Part shown: piece after piece, positions 1 through 12,042 of the stretch
How the letters are laid out: each line of letters starts with the position of its first letter
Position numbering within the stretch: position 1 is the first letter of the stretch
Source of the DNA: Sipunculus nudus
Taxonomy: Eukaryota; Annelida; Sipuncula; Golfingiida; Sipunculidae
Direction of reading: 5' to 3'
Assembly (NCBI GenBank): GCA_026874595.1
Contig: CM049307.1
Span: 25,707,079 to 25,771,078, forward strand
Length of the DNA: 64,000 nucleotides
Translations under genes and position numbers: made by a program
The notes under the pieces: model-generated
Database searches by the model: none
Seen by the model: only the letters and a program-made list of their open reading frames with translations
Told to the model about the DNA's origin: nothing

Positions 1-451
1 GGTTTGACTTGTCTGCCTAAAATTTTGCAGGTTTATACATCTTGGATAGCTTTCTTGATTTTATGACAGGTGGCACCACCTACATTCACATTTACGCTGC
101 AGACATCCAAGCTCATATCTCGGGAACTGTTTGACCGATTGGGCCAAAAATTTGCATGTGTATAGATCTCACATAGCTCTTTATCATAGGCAAAACTGGT
201 GGCGCCACCTGCAACCATTTGTGCACAGTGTCCGTCTGTTTGTCTGCCATGGGATTAAATCACTCATACCTCTGCAGTGGTTTGACTTTTTGCATTTGTA
301 TACAACTTTGACAGCTTTCTGGATTTTGTGGTAGGTGGCGCAATCTACATACACATTTCGGGGTCAGACATCCATGCGTTTATGCAACACACCTCACTCT
401 ATTTCCCCTAGCCACTCAGTCTAAGTTGCTTGTCGACTGCCCATATTCTAA
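1..451 (+). repeat. Dispersed repeat family A, 3' portion
   Basis: This stretch closely matches 9290-9801 further along the window. It contains the same phrases, such as a GGAACTGTTTGACCGATTGG stretch and the palindromic core GGTGGCGCCACCT near 200. It ends with TTGTCGACTGCCCATATTCTAA, whereas the second copy ends TTGTCGACTACCCATATTCTAG. The 5' end lies outside the window. The CTRR-type end resembles Helitron 3' termini. No protein is encoded; short frames here are chance. Class assignment is inference. Confidence 0.75.
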
Positions 452-993
452 TAAATTACCAGAGCACCTGTATTTTTATGTCAACACCTTGAAAAAGAAT
501 AGTCTTCCATTCAAGAAATTGCTTTAATTTGAACAAGATTTTAGGAACTGCAGGTTCATTTCATACCTTAATATTCCATGGCTTCATCCATGTGTATGAT
601 TGATGTCCATTTATGTAATTGATTACCAATAAATAGAAATCCATATGTAAGTTCAAAAGAATTTTTCTGTTAATGGTGTTTTTCTGTGGTACTTGAAATG
701 GTTATCATATCCCCTTGTGTCAAAATCTAAGGAACCAGCAGGAAAGCTTCAAAACATCAGAGGCTTGCCACAAGCTTGTAATATTTATTCATGATTTAAT
801 TAAATTTTGCAGGAGATTTTTTTTTCATTCCAGTAAAATTAAGTGAAAATTAAATAAGATTGGCATTAAAAGTTGAAAAAGGGATTGAACAGAGTTTGCA
901 ACATTTTCGGCCAGGTCTCAGATCTCATTGAGTGGCAGCAAATGTGTAAACAATTGCACCCACTTTACAGGGCTGTTCATACAATTATTTCAG
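452..993. other. Intron remnant before first visible kinase exon
   Basis: No gene or recognisable repeat is seen here. It is AT-rich and ends in the pyrimidine-poor but usable acceptor ACAATTATTTCAG at 981-993, which opens the first visible exon of the NAK-family gene. Confidence 0.5.
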
Positions 994-1166
994 TCGATCC
1001 CAGCAACAGCCTGTGATAGAGGGCACTAGTGTAGCGCCCCGGCAGCGACCAAAGAGCACCATTCCAAGCACAGCTGGTCTTGGTCTGCCCATACAGACGA
1101 CAACAATAAACCCTAGAAGGCGACCGACTGCCAGCAATCCACAGACACCCTTAGGGGGAGTGGCAG
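994..1166 (+). CDS. BMP2K: NAK-family kinase (AAK1/BMP2K-like), visible exon 1
   Basis: First of nine exons in the window of an AAK1/BMP2K-type serine/threonine kinase gene. In the family the kinase phosphorylates the mu2 subunit of AP-2 and controls clathrin-mediated endocytosis. The catalytic domain is not in the window. This exon encodes residues 1-57 of the visible part, with the segment TSVAPRQRPKS; a PRQRPK segment occurs after the kinase domain in the family. It begins after CAG at 991-993, with one base completing a codon, and ends at a GTAACT donor, phase 1. The phase matches the next exon. Whether the vertebrate co-orthologue is AAK1 or BMP2K is decided here mainly by the neighbouring PAQR3 gene. 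Confidence 0.8.
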
Positions 1167-2760
1167 GTAACTGTGATGGATGTGTCATAGATGCAAAGTA
1201 AATAGTGAATGAGGAAATGTTATTTGTTAACAGTGTTGGTATCAGATTGGTGGTCATGTTAGACATGAGATCAAGGTGTGACAGCAGTGTGTTAACACTC
1301 ATAATAACCTATGAGTGGTCATCAGTTCAGATTTCATTAAATATATTTAACATTATTTTTATAATTCATGAACAGCAGACAAACTGTACATTCATTTTAC
1401 ATTTCATCAATATTTAATTATTATAATTATTTTTTCAGTCTATCATTTTCTATCAAATATATTGATATTAGTTAGTACATGAAGTATGATCTTTTGCTGC
1501 ATAGTATCAGATTGTGTGTAAATGAAGTGAATATTATAGAGATTATATGCTACAGATTAAACCGAAAAATATTTTCTTTATACAGTAAGACCTCGCCTTA
1601 CAACCATCTAAGTTTAACAACCAATTCAAAATAACAACCACTTTATTAAGGTCCTGTTGGTGGAGTGAATTTTGAGGTTCACTCCCACTCTTTAATTTAC
1701 TTACCTTCTCTCAGTGTTTTATTTAAGCTTCTTAAACTTTGGAAAATTAAGAAAACATGGTTTCTTTTTTATTAAGCACACACCCAATGACCCCTCCTAC
1801 CATCCTGTTAGGTTATGCTTCTTCCAGCTTTGTTGATAATTGACTACATTTTTGAGTCAAAGGTACATTTGTGATAAGGCTGACTGAACAATCTAATCCC
1901 AGGGAGATTCTACATGCTTCTAATACCACGGAGCTTCAACCTTAATCATTCCCCCTGCAGTCCAGACAGACAAGCTGTGAAGGTCCCTCCATTGATTTAA
2001 GATAAAACATGGCCTGTGTGTGAACCTTGGCCACAGTGTATCCCCTATTGGCATTCTGGTTAATGCCTCACTGGGCAGCGTGACCGGAGCTCTTGTCTCT
2101 GTTGATTTTCTGTAATGAGGAACCAGACTCTGAAGGCTTTAAAGCAAAAAAGCAAGGAAAGACGATGGTGACATTAATTGTTTTAGCAGTCTCATTTTGT
2201 TTGGGCTGCTGAATGTAGGGTTACTTCAGTGCATTTAAACAAGCTGACAGGATCAATAAATTAGAAAAATGAACCTGATTGATAAACAAGCAGGAGGCAT
2301 GGAATGCCACTGCCCAAGCTGAACATTGTCTGTGGAAAAGAAAAGAAGAAATATTAATATTATTGTAAAAGGCCTCATGCTTGGCTGTTGTGCCTGTATG
2401 TGTTCAGTGGCCTTTTAGCAGCCCTTAAGCAAGAGTGCTTAACTTCAAAGTGTCACTTAACTTTCCAGTGTTAAGGCCATGGTGTTTGATATATTATTTG
2501 GCAATTATAAACATAATCATGGTAAAAACATCTGTTCTTTGTTACAAGCAAATTCATTTCTCAGCTAAAAAGTGAAGATAATGGACATAGCTAACTTAGT
2601 GCATTAAATATTAAAGACACCTCACTATCGAAAACCACCATTGTAGTGAAACATGTATGCCTTCAACACATTGGGGTAATAAAACAATAGTACCCCACAT
2701 CCGGTAGTCTGTACTCAACAAGTGTATACCAGAGAAAGACGAATGAATCTGTGTTTGTGA

Positions 2761-2797
2761 GATAGAGAGAGAAGAGAGAGAGAAAGTGAGAGAGTGA
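2761..2797. repeat. GA-rich simple repeat
   Basis: A purine tract of mostly GA dinucleotides with AA interruptions. The overlapping antisense frames rich in Ser/Leu come from it and are not genes. Confidence 0.85.
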
Positions 2798-4110
2798 GTC
2801 CCTTGACACTTATGGAATGGATTATCACACAGAGATAGGTCTTTGAAGCAGTTATGATAATGGCACATATCTGTTTTAGGAGGACAGGGGGCGGCACAGC
2901 AGGTGAAGAAGCAGGTACAGTGGAGATGGTCAACATCATTCGCTTCAGCTTACTTACCATTTAATATATATTCTCTTGTATATGCAGCTCTGTTGGGGAA
3001 CACCTGGTCCTGTAACAAACCTTTATAACTGGTTTCTGGTCCTGCTCTTGTTGCTATACTGCAGTCTGTTACCATGGCTCAGTCGCTCATATAAATGTAT
3101 ACGCTGAACCCCTGAAATCCTGTTATTATGTTAGTGGAATGACAGTGTGAGTCATTCATTTGCTTTGCTAAGACCAAAATATTTGTCACATCAGGTCGGT
3201 TATTACTGAGGTGGATATCAGATGGAAAGTTATAAAGTATAATCCCTGCCCATATTTCTTCATTTGTCCAGTTATTGATACAATTTGGGTGGGTAATTTT
3301 AAACATTATAATTAATCAGATCAGTAAAGGAAAATTTATTCTGTAATATAAGAGTTTTAGCTGTGAGGAAAAAAATCTGTACAAAATAGCAAACAACTAA
3401 TTAACATGGAAGGTATCAATGAATGTTTATATTTTGGACCCTGCCAATGCCTGAATTTAAATCTCATAGTGAAAACATGAATTCTCTTAATGAAGATACC
3501 ATTACAAGAGAATAAAGCTTTATATTTAGTGTAACTTAAAATAAATATATCAAAGAATGGTGTTGATAATTTAATTGTATTAGATACATAAACACAAACC
3601 AGAGAGGTGACTCTTCTGCCATGTGTGAACTGCAGTATAGTTGATTGGGTGCATGATAATGGTTCTAATATTTTCTTCTTATCTTCTCAATCACACCATA
3701 AATCACTAGAACCATTTAAATGTTAGTGAGATTATGCTTTACTTCTGAATTCTGACATCAGAAGTCACAATACCCAGTTTGTCTGTCTCTGCCTGTAATT
3801 CTTGTTGGGTTCCTGATCACATATTCAGTATTAAAGATGGATTACTTACATAATGGGTTGCACAGATCAGTACATTATTGATAGTACTGAGAATTTAATC
3901 AAACAGAATCATGAAGTGCATCAGTCGTCAGAGGACTAATGAAATTTGCTTAAAAGTAATTTGTACCAGCTGTGAACGTGCATGTATTTGGTTGTATACA
4001 ACAAAAAGTAAAAAGGGAAATTATCAGTTTTGTTTATTCAAAGAATATGCATTTCCCTGGGCCTGATATTTGGTCTATTGCTTTTACTGATAACATTGTT
4101 TATCTCATTG

Positions 4111-4155
4111 ATAATATAATATAATATAATAAAATATAATATTTTATAATATCAT
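4111..4155. repeat. ATAAT pentanucleotide repeat
   Basis: Tandem TAATA pentamers that degrade into an ATTTTATAATAT tail. A simple-sequence repeat about 240 bp before the exon at 4393. Confidence 0.85.
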
Positions 4156-4392
4156 GTATCAGCAGGCCTTATGTTTCTTATGGGCTGTACATCAGTTCTT
4201 CCCATGAATATGCATACACATGGGCGAACTGTGACACACTTTGCATATCATGTGGTTGTTTATGCAGACAGTGACATTTCATCTTTTGAATATATATATC
4301 CCTTGAGCATATGTGATTTATGGTGTGATAACCATTACTAACTTTAATTGGCAGCTTCTTGAGCACTAGTTAAATGCTTGGCCTTCTTTCAG

Positions 4393-4625
4393 ATACCCAG
4401 GTCGTTCAGCAGTCTTTCCCTCAGAAACCTAACCAGCAACCTACCCAGGGACTGCCAACCCCCTCCCCTCTGTCCCCTGAAGAGCCCGCCCTGATCCAGC
4501 TGCATCCCCCCACCCCCCAGGGGCCGCCCCAGGTTCTGGTGTCCCCAGGAGTGGGGCAGTTATATGGAATGTCTCCCATGGGTGTTGGGAGCTATCCAAT
4601 CGGTTCTCTGCCATGTCAGATGCCT
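4393..4625 (+). CDS. BMP2K: NAK-family kinase, visible exon 2 (Pro/Gln-rich)
   Basis: Encodes visible residues 58-135. The exon is rich in Pro, Gln and Gly (for example QSFPQKPNQQPTQGLPTP), as expected of the disordered tail of AAK1/BMP2K kinases. It enters in phase 1 after TTTCAG and leaves in phase 0 at CCT/GTAAGT. Base composition is clearly more GC-rich than the flanking intron, which supports real coding sequence. There is no catalytic motif. The reading frame continues past the donor for eight more codons before a stop, so intron retention would truncate the protein. Confidence 0.85.
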
Positions 4626-6676
4626 GTAAGTGCCAACAGACTTATTTAGTGGTTATTGTTCATTGTGTATTCCCTAAATGTGTCAGTTCTTAAAACAGAG
4701 ACCTTTGTAAAATATAATTTGTGATTTAATAATTTTGCTGTATCCTTACAATGAAAGGTACATGTTGGTTGATATTTATATGCTGCATTGTGTATACACC
4801 TGGGATGTGCCAGTTAGTAGAATGTAAAGCCCTTTATAATTAGTCTTATATAATTAGAGCATTAAAGTTTAAACATAGTGGTTAATATTTATTCTGTGTG
4901 AATACATCATTCCAGAAGCATGTAAAACTTGGTGTTGACAAGTAAAATTTCCTAATAAATGCTACCTCTTGATAATTAAGTGTCAAATTGTGTAAAAGAT
5001 CATTTGTAAAATATATAACTGCAATATAAGGCTATTATATATAAACTTCATACCACCTTTTGAAAGCTGTATGATGAACATGTATATGCTCTCTAAATTC
5101 TTTCAGTTAATTCTTTCACATCTTTATAGAATTTGGTAATTGTAACACTGGACAAATAATCCTTTTATTGTATATCCACTTTTGTATAAGACAGAGTCAC
5201 ATAGGTGACACTTGTTGATGCATGGTTCATTTACGTTTCTGATAATTTCTTTCTTAGTATGCTCACATGCAGTTTAAATATATATACTGAAGGAGTGACT
5301 CTTTTAAATTGAAATATGTTTCTTTGAGTTTGCATGCTTCCAGCATGAGTCTTACTAAGGTATACTCAACATTTCCAGATTTGTTTTTTTTTTTAGTTTA
5401 TTTGTGAATGACTTTTGAGTTGCCTTGGTGCACACTGAAAGTGTTTTCCCATATTTAGAACCTGAATTGAATTGTCTCAGTTTACCTGTATGAAAGAAAA
5501 TTCTCAAGGATTATTATCCGTCAGTATGCTGTCCTGAGGTATGTTATCTTGTGTGCACTACTCATTGCTCTATCTTCGAAAAAAATGTTACAAACAAGCG
5601 TGGAGTGCACTCTTTTGGATATTTTCAAACTTGTGCTGTCAGCATGTTGTAACTGTAAAGGTCTGTGGTTAGTGATCCTTGTCCACGTTTCATCAGTTCT
5701 AATTTGATAATTCCCATGGTCACTCTGAAGTCCTGTTAGTAGTAGATCTTTTCCCATATTGATTCTTTAATAAACCTCAGAATTTCCTAATATACGTTTC
5801 TTGCTCTGTGTCAACACTGAATATTCATTTGAGAAATCTGACTTTGATCTTACATTTGTATAATGTCTGAATGTCAGTCATCAGAAGGTGGAAAGATGAT
5901 CCTAAATTACCTTCCCGGCCAAAAATCACATGACATCTTGGGGTTCTTGATTTTAAAAAATGATAAAAAGAGGATGCGGTTTATAGTGTGATATCACTGA
6001 TGGTGTCAGTCTCATCTGAATTTATAGACCTTTGTGGTTTTTCAGGCCCATTCATTCTTTGTAGATTATCTCGGCCCCCTGAGTAGCTTACAACCCAGCT
6101 CCCATAATAGTCACTTGAAGGTTATTCTCATTACATATAATGTGTGCTGCTCATTTTCATTACCCATTCACTCCTGGGTTGAGAAAGCACACCCTTGTGG
6201 TAAAGACTTGGGCTATTAGTCTTAATGCAGAATGATCTCCTACCAGGATGGCAACCCACAATCTTGTAGTCACAAGCCTAGCGCCATAACCATGCCCCAT
6301 ATTTATTTCAGGAACGCATGTCCAGCAGGTTTCTTCAAAGAAACAATTTATTACATTTTATTTCAGTGAAACAAAAAAAAAATGCTCTTTATCACTATCC
6401 TGAGATATACAGTATATTGCTTTACACTGAGCTTGAACAGATAGATGATTTGATTTTTATTTGATTTTGTATGATATAATTTAGATCAATACAGATAACA
6501 TCACTTGGAATGTTTTTATTAACATTCATTAGCAGTTTAGAATGTTGCACTGCTTAATATAATTAACTAACATTTTCTAGTGCATGAAAATTGGCTTTGG
6601 TTCTTTAATAACTCAGTTTGTGTATGGGACACTTTTTGGTTTGATTTTCTGCACGTTGCATGTCGCTGGTTTGTAG
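4626..6676 (+). other. Intron 2 of NAK gene
   Basis: A 2 kb AT-rich intron. No gene or known repeat is recognised. A short block at 6150-6300 mentioning GTAGTCACAAGCCTAGCGCCATAACC looks like a degraded dispersed repeat but has no partner in the window. Confidence 0.45.
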
Positions 6677-7183
6677 ACTATGTATGTAGGCCAGGCTTCA
6701 CCTCTGCACTCACCAACTCAACAACCAAAGGTTACTCTCCTACAGATGGCCCAGCAGGCGGCACCACCAGCTGCTGCAGCAACGCCACCTGGTAGCAACC
6801 CAGGGTACACACAACTTGGTTTTACTGCCCAAGGAGTAGCCTACCAGACACAACAGCCACAACAGCAGGTCATCCCCACGCACAGCCAGGGGGCAGCACC
6901 TCAGCAGCCACCACAACAGCACAGCAACATGGGATCAGCAAGCCAGCAGTTACCCCCAGATTTGTTTCAATCCAACCATACATCTAACCAGGTGGGAGTC
7001 AGCCATGCTATGCAGCCATCACCACAGAACTTCTTCCCATCTCAGGGGTATCCTGACCCATTTGCTTCAGTCCCACCAGCATACCAGCCTCCACCACAGG
7101 TTACTGCACCAGCTGCAGAAGAACTTGACATGGGCAATTTTAAGGTTCCATTAACGCCCAGTGGGGCACCTCAAGGAGACCAG
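6677..7183 (+). CDS. BMP2K: NAK-family kinase, visible exon 3 (Gln-rich, DLF/DPF motifs)
   Basis: A 507 bp exon encoding visible residues 136-304. It is strongly Gln/Pro/Ala-rich (QQAAPPAAAATPPG, QTQQPQQQ, QQPPQQHSN), then carries PPDLFQSN and a GYPDPFASVPPAYQPPP segment. The DLF and DPF tripeptides are the short linear motifs that bind the AP-2 alpha appendage. It enters in phase 0 and leaves in phase 0 at CAG/GTAATT. Two in-phase acceptors are possible, TTTGTAG at 6670-6676 (chosen for position) and GGCCAG at 6689-6694; they differ by six residues. AAK1 has a comparable Gln-rich region. The antisense 60-codon frame over it is a shadow. Confidence 0.88.
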
Positions 7184-7435
7184 GTAATTATAACGATACT
7201 TTTATTTTCATTCATGCTGTATTGGGACTTGTCATCATGCTTAACACTTCAACACAAAAAATGGCATTTCTGGTCTTGGAGGAGTGGTGTAACAACAGTT
7301 GAGTGCCACCACTGTCAAAGTCTTTTTAAGAACCCATGTCAGTACTTCTAAATAAAAGAGCTTAAAAACCAAGCAAGTCCAAGAATGCAAAATTGCAGAA
7401 TTTTAATACATCATTATATCCTTTATAGAGAACCA
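7184..7435. other. Intron 3, proximal part
   Basis: Unique-looking intron sequence. The exon frame stays open to 7351 before a TAA, so intron retention would add 55 residues; there is no sign that these are conserved. Confidence 0.4.
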
Positions 7436-8089
7436 GGGGGTGTTTCAATAACATTGTAAATAAATGATTTAAGTCCAAACCTGGGACCAAAGCCCAAAAC
7501 CAACTTGCCTAAGTCCAAGAGTTAAGTCCGATTCAATAAGGCTGGTTTAATAAAGAAGGACTTAAGCCTTGGAAATCCCCTTTTTTAGCGCCAACTAACG
7601 GCCAGCAGAATGCTGGAAAGTGGCCATGCTTACAGAACAGAAGGGAACACATTAACACACAGTGTCACTTCTTTTATGTGGATACAGGATTTTAACCTCA
7701 GTGGTTTTGGATTAGAAAAATTAGGCTTAGTGACATTTGTCTGACTAGATGTTTCAAGTGACATGTCATGGAAACTTGTACAACATACTATTAATAGTAT
7801 TATTATATAATTATAATTTCTTTTAATTGTTTTATACCATTATGGCATTAGTGGCGTTACTGGTATTAGCTCATGAGTAGGAGCGCGTCAATTTTTCTTC
7901 CAAGGTGGGGGATGACTTGCACACAAACACACACACACATATTACAATTAATTATAAGGTTTTAGAAAATAAGGTATTATGCTTCCGGTGTTCTATTCTG
8001 TGTTCTATTCTATGCTGAGTTTCGAAATATAATTCAGAGTATACTCATAAATGGTACCAAAGTCTATAAATATATTTTGCTTTTTAGCG

Positions 8090-9801
8090 AACCTGTGAGC
8101 TTATGCGATGGTGCGGTGTCGTGCGTCGTCTGTCGTGCGTCGTCTGTACGTTAACCATAGCTTTCTCAAAAATGGCAGAAGCTAGCATCACCAAATTTTT
8201 TGCAAATAATCAATCATCTGAAAAACTCTATCAGATTTTGTTTATTTTTTTCTAACTGCGTTTTCTTAGATTTTATAGGAAGAAAGCTAAAAATGCTTTA
8301 AAAATCTTCTTCTCCGAAACTGTCCAGCCAAATTGTCCAGTATTTCACAGAAATGATCCCATGAACAATCTTTCTCAAGTTTGTTCGAATGGTTCCAGTT
8401 CAGAGATTTTTGGCAGAGTTACAGGAGGTTGAACTTGGTCATCTGTCCAAAAAGGCACACTAAAATTAAAATCTCAGAAACGACTAGAGCTATAATCACC
8501 AAATTTTATATCAATGTATGTCATATCTGAAATTGAGGTATTGGTGGCGCCACCTACATTGATGTGTTTTTTTACAAGCGAAAATGTAATTTTCTCTAGC
8601 TTATACATGCACTGATTTATGATGAAACTGTTAAGCTAATTGGTTTAAACTTTACAAGAATTATTCTATGGTAGGGTTCTGCCAGTTTTATAAGAATAGA
8701 TTGGGTAAATACAGCTTTAAAAAAAGCATTGTAGCCAAATGAAAAATGCTTTCTGTGTTTGATAACAGATTTGACAACATGCTGAGTTTCAGCAGCTAAG
8801 TCAAGAGGTCACCCAGTACAAACAGGTGGGGTCCAGACATCACCATGGCAACTGACCTGGCTCTGGCTGGTGTCTAGACAATGTGTCTAGACGTCTAGAC
8901 ACAGGGTCTAGACATCTAGACACAATGTCTAGATGCAGAATTCCAAGATTATTGGAACTATATCTTTCAACTGTTTGAAAAAACTTGGTTTGCATTTTAA
9001 GCGAATCAGTTTTATCATCAGGTCACATGTGAACTGCTGCGCCCTCATTTTTGGTTGACCTCTGACCATTCCTCTCTGCCCAGCATCCATTTGTGCGTCT
9101 GTTTCCACACATAAACCCACATGACTCGGGAACTGTTTGACCGATCAGGCTAAACATTTTGCACAAATGTAGCCCTTTGATAGGTTTATAACATACACTA
9201 AAAATGGTGGCGCCACTTGCAACCATTTTTGCACAGCGTCCATCTGTTCATCTGCCTTGGGATAAAATCACTCATATCTCAGCAGTGGTTTGACTTTCCC
9301 ACCTGAAATTTTGCAGGTTTATACATCCTGGACAGCTCTCTTGATTTTATGACAGGTGGCACCACCTACATTCAGGTTTACTCTGCAGACATCCAAGCTC
9401 ATATCTCAGGAACCGTTTGACCGATTAGGCCAAAATTTTGCATGTGTATAGATCTCGCATAGCTCTTCATCATAGGCAAAACTGGTGGCGCCACCTGCAA
9501 CCACTTATGCACACTGTCCATCTGTTCATCTGTTCATCTGCCTGGGGATAAAATCACTCATATCTCAGAAGTGGTTTGACTAATCCACCTGAATTTTTGC
9601 AGGTTTATACATCCTGGACAATTTTCTCGATTTTATGACAGGTGGCACCACCTACATTCACGTTTACTCTGCAGACATCCATGCTAATATGCAACACACC
9701 TCACTCTATTCCCCTTGCCACTTAATCCATGCCTCACTTCACCCGTCCCACTCTGATTTCTGCGGAAACACAAAGTGGCTTGTCGACTACCCATATTCTA
9801 G
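8090..9801 (+). mobile_element. Dispersed repeat family A, Helitron-like
   Basis: The head is rich in CGTCGTCTGT and GTACGTTAACC. The body contains ~290 bp tandem units: ACTCATATCTC occurs near 9252 and 9547, and GGAACYGTTTGACCGAT near 9130 and 9411. Each unit carries one or two GGTGGCRCCACCT palindromes. The 3' end is CCATATTCTAG followed by TTTT. The copy at window positions 1-451 shares the last part. A CTAG end next to T and the internal tandem units fit non-autonomous Helitron/Helentron elements, but no RepHel gene is present. The class is inference. Confidence 0.6.
8873..8933. repeat. Cluster of six TCTAGA palindromes
   Basis: Six TCTAGA hexamers lie at 8873, 8885, 8894, 8907, 8915 and 8928 within 61 bp. 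The segment TGTCTAGACGTCTAGACA (8883-8900) is a perfect 18 bp palindrome. It sits inside the family A element. Confidence 0.9.
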
Positions 9802-10035
9802 TTTTAAAATGTCCTAGTTTGAAACTTGCAGGTCCAAAAAGTCCATTTTGCTGAAATCATAATGACTAAGGTAGATATGCAGGACTTAAGAGGATCAATA
9901 TCAAATCTTAAAAATAAACCTCCATTCATACTCCCAAACTTTGCACAGGTTCGCATTAGGCCTGTAGGCCTTGTTTTAATATATATATGCTTTTCCTTTG
10001 CAAAATATAAATATTATTCTCTGAATAGTGGGGTT

Positions 10036-10051
10036 GGGGGGGGGGGGGGGG
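10036..10051. repeat. Poly-G run
   Basis: Sixteen consecutive G in AT-rich intron DNA, one of a dozen long G or C homopolymers in this window. Confidence 0.95.
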
Positions 10052-10650
10052 AAGATAAAATTGACCATCCTCCCCTTGCCCAAAATTAAGTGGGGGTTAT
10101 ATACCTGAGTGGCTTAAGTCAAAATCGGTCATTTTCGGGCTTAAGTCAGTTTATTGAAACAACCTCCAGAAGCCCATAAAATTCCTTAAATTTTGCATTT
10201 TTGCAGCTCTGTCTTGCAATTCTGTCATCAGTGAAAGCTCAGTAAAGGTATTTGAACAGTGAAAAGTGGGACTAATTGGCTTTTGAGATTCTACAGGCTC
10301 ACCACATAGACTGGTTTATATGACTTCAGCAGCACGTGGTCTAAGTTGGGGAGACTGTGTGTTCACTTTCCATGGTTTCTCTCTCTCTCAGTCCCAGAAG
10401 GCCTGTCATGTGACTATGACTGTCTTGAGTGATATCAGTTGCCTTTATGAATCTGGCAGTATGGAATGGAGCAACTGTCATTTGGATGACCTTTATTTCC
10501 AATTAACATGATAGAGCAGAAGGACATATTAAAATTCATGGGGAGAAGGTCATAAATTTTGTTGGAGGTCATAAAAAAATCATTAAAGAGTCATGAAAAT
10601 TTGATATTCCTGAAGTTTTTAAACCCTGAATTAGCTTTTGCTCTTTACTT

Positions 10651-11818
10651 TTTAGCCCTTAGGCTGATGGGCTATTGTTGTCACCTAAGCTGTCCGTCTG
10701 TCTGCATCCGTTAACTCTTACCTTGTGAGCGGGATATCTCTAAAAGGATTCACCTTAAGAATTTAATTTCTTCGGTTAAGATGTATATCGACAAAATCTT
10801 GGTCAAGTTCAAAGATGGTCGACCTTGACCTATTTTTCTACGTTTTAGAGCTGGTTATAGAAAAAACACTTAGAAGCTTAATTCTCAGGAACCATTGGGT
10901 GGATTTTCATGAAACTTACTATGGTCATTGGGACTAATGGTCCTTACCTGCTGCACATGTTTGGTGATGCCACCTACAATTTCTGATTTTAAATGAATTT
11001 TTATCCGATTTTCAAACTTTGGCCTTGTGAGTGGGATATCTCTAAACAGATTCACCGTAGGAATTTTATTTCTTCGGTGAAGATGTATATTGTCAAAATC
11101 AGGGTCAAGTTCAAAGATGGGTGACCTTGACCTACTTTTCTACGTTTTAGAGCTGGTTATAGAAAAAACACTTAGAAACTTAATTCTCAGGAACCATTGG
11201 GTGGATTTTCACAAAACTTACTATGGTCATTGGGACTGATGGTCTGTACCTGCTGCACAAGTTTGGTAGGACCACCTACAATTTTTTATTTTTAATTAAT
11301 TTTATCTTTTTTTTCAAATTTGACCTTGTGAGCGGGATATCTCTAAAAGGATTCACCATAGGAATTTTATTTCTTTGGTGAAGATGTATATCAACAAAAT
11401 CTCGGTCAAGTTCAAAGATGGGTGACCTTGACCTATTTTTCTATGTTTTAGAGCTGATTTTAGAAAAACACTTAGAAGCTTATTTCCCAGGAACCATTGG
11501 ACAGATTTTCACAAAAGTTACTATGATCATTGGGACTTATGGTCTGTACCTGCTGCACAAGTTTGGGGGCACCACCTACAATTCCTGTTTTTAATGATTT
11601 TTTATCGGATTTTTCAACTTTGGCCTTGAAATCTTCTAAAAGCATTTGGTGGATTGTATTAAAAACATGGTACATACCTCTCTAGTTTAAATTTATAACT
11701 GAGACATGTACAGATATACATCCATGAGAGAACAAATATTTTGTACTTGTTACTGTTACCACCTGTAAAAACTGTTCTTTTGGCTGAGGGCTTTTGTCAG
11801 CATCTGCTGATATTCTAG
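10651..11818 (+). mobile_element. Dispersed repeat family B, copy 1 (three ~302 bp units)
   Basis: The head is TAGCCCTTAGGCTGATGGGCTA, an inverted repeat TAGCCC/GGGCTA, then CTGTCCGTCTGTCTGCATCCGTTAAC. Units start at CCTTGTGAGYGGGAT at about 10723, 11024 and 11326, so the period is ~302 bp. Each has a TGACCTTGACCT-like site and a palindromic GCCACCTACAAT core. The 3' end is the hairpin TCAGCA-TC-TGCTGA, a four-base spacer TATT, then CTAG (11815-11818) followed by TT. A second copy lies at 15591-16610 with the same ends. Hairpin plus CTAG is the Helitron signature; subterminal inverted repeats plus central tandem units fit Helentron-derived non-autonomous elements. Confidence 0.7.
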
Positions 11819-11914
11819 TTAAATATTTAGGAAATCAGATTTTTAAGTATGCTCTATTTATACTGAGCATTAATATATCAGTAAGAGGAACTATTTATTT
11901 TTGTAATGTTTCAG

Positions 11915-12042
11915 ACACCTGAGCCACAGAACACGACACCATCAGTGACACCACCACCACCTAACATACGTAGTCATCGTCGCAATGTCAGTGACACGTC
12001 GGCTCTACTGAGCAAGGACCCAAACAGACAGAGCGCATTCAG
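11915..12042 (+). CDS. BMP2K: NAK-family kinase, visible exon 4 (HRRxxSD segment)
   Basis: Encodes visible residues 305-346. The segment IRSHRRNVSDTSALLSKD corresponds to the conserved GHRRILSD region of AAK1, one of the clearest family matches here. It enters in phase 0 after GTTTCAG and leaves in phase 2 at CAG/GTATCA. It lies only 97 bp after the end of repeat B copy 1. The basic HRR followed by Ser could be a phosphorylation or 14-3-3-type site; that is inference. Confidence 0.9.

Larger units (their letters stand above)
1167..4392 (+). other. Intron 1 of NAK gene
   Basis: A 3.2 kb intron with no gene. At about 1586-1660 there is a sequence starting CAGTAAGACCTCGCCTTAC followed by text repeated around AACAACCA, which resembles one end of a pogo/Tigger MITE, but no opposite end was found. 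A GA-rich tract lies at 2761-2797 and an ATAAT pentanucleotide run at 4111-4141. The acceptor is GCCTTCTTTCAG. Confidence 0.6.
7436..10168. mobile_element. Composite block bounded by inverted ends, with nested repeat A
   Basis: The left edge reads GGGTGTTTCAATAACATTG followed by ATTTAAGTCC. The right edge, read on the other strand, is GGAGGTTGTTTCAATAAACT followed by GACTTAAGCC. The shared TGTTTCAATAA and TTAAGTC/CTTAAGCC blocks form an imperfect terminal inverted repeat about 2.7 kb apart. Inside lie the family A repeat (8090-9801), a (CA)n tract and a poly-G run. No transposase frame is present. I infer a non-autonomous DNA element that received a later insertion. No target-site duplication was identified. 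Confidence 0.45.
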
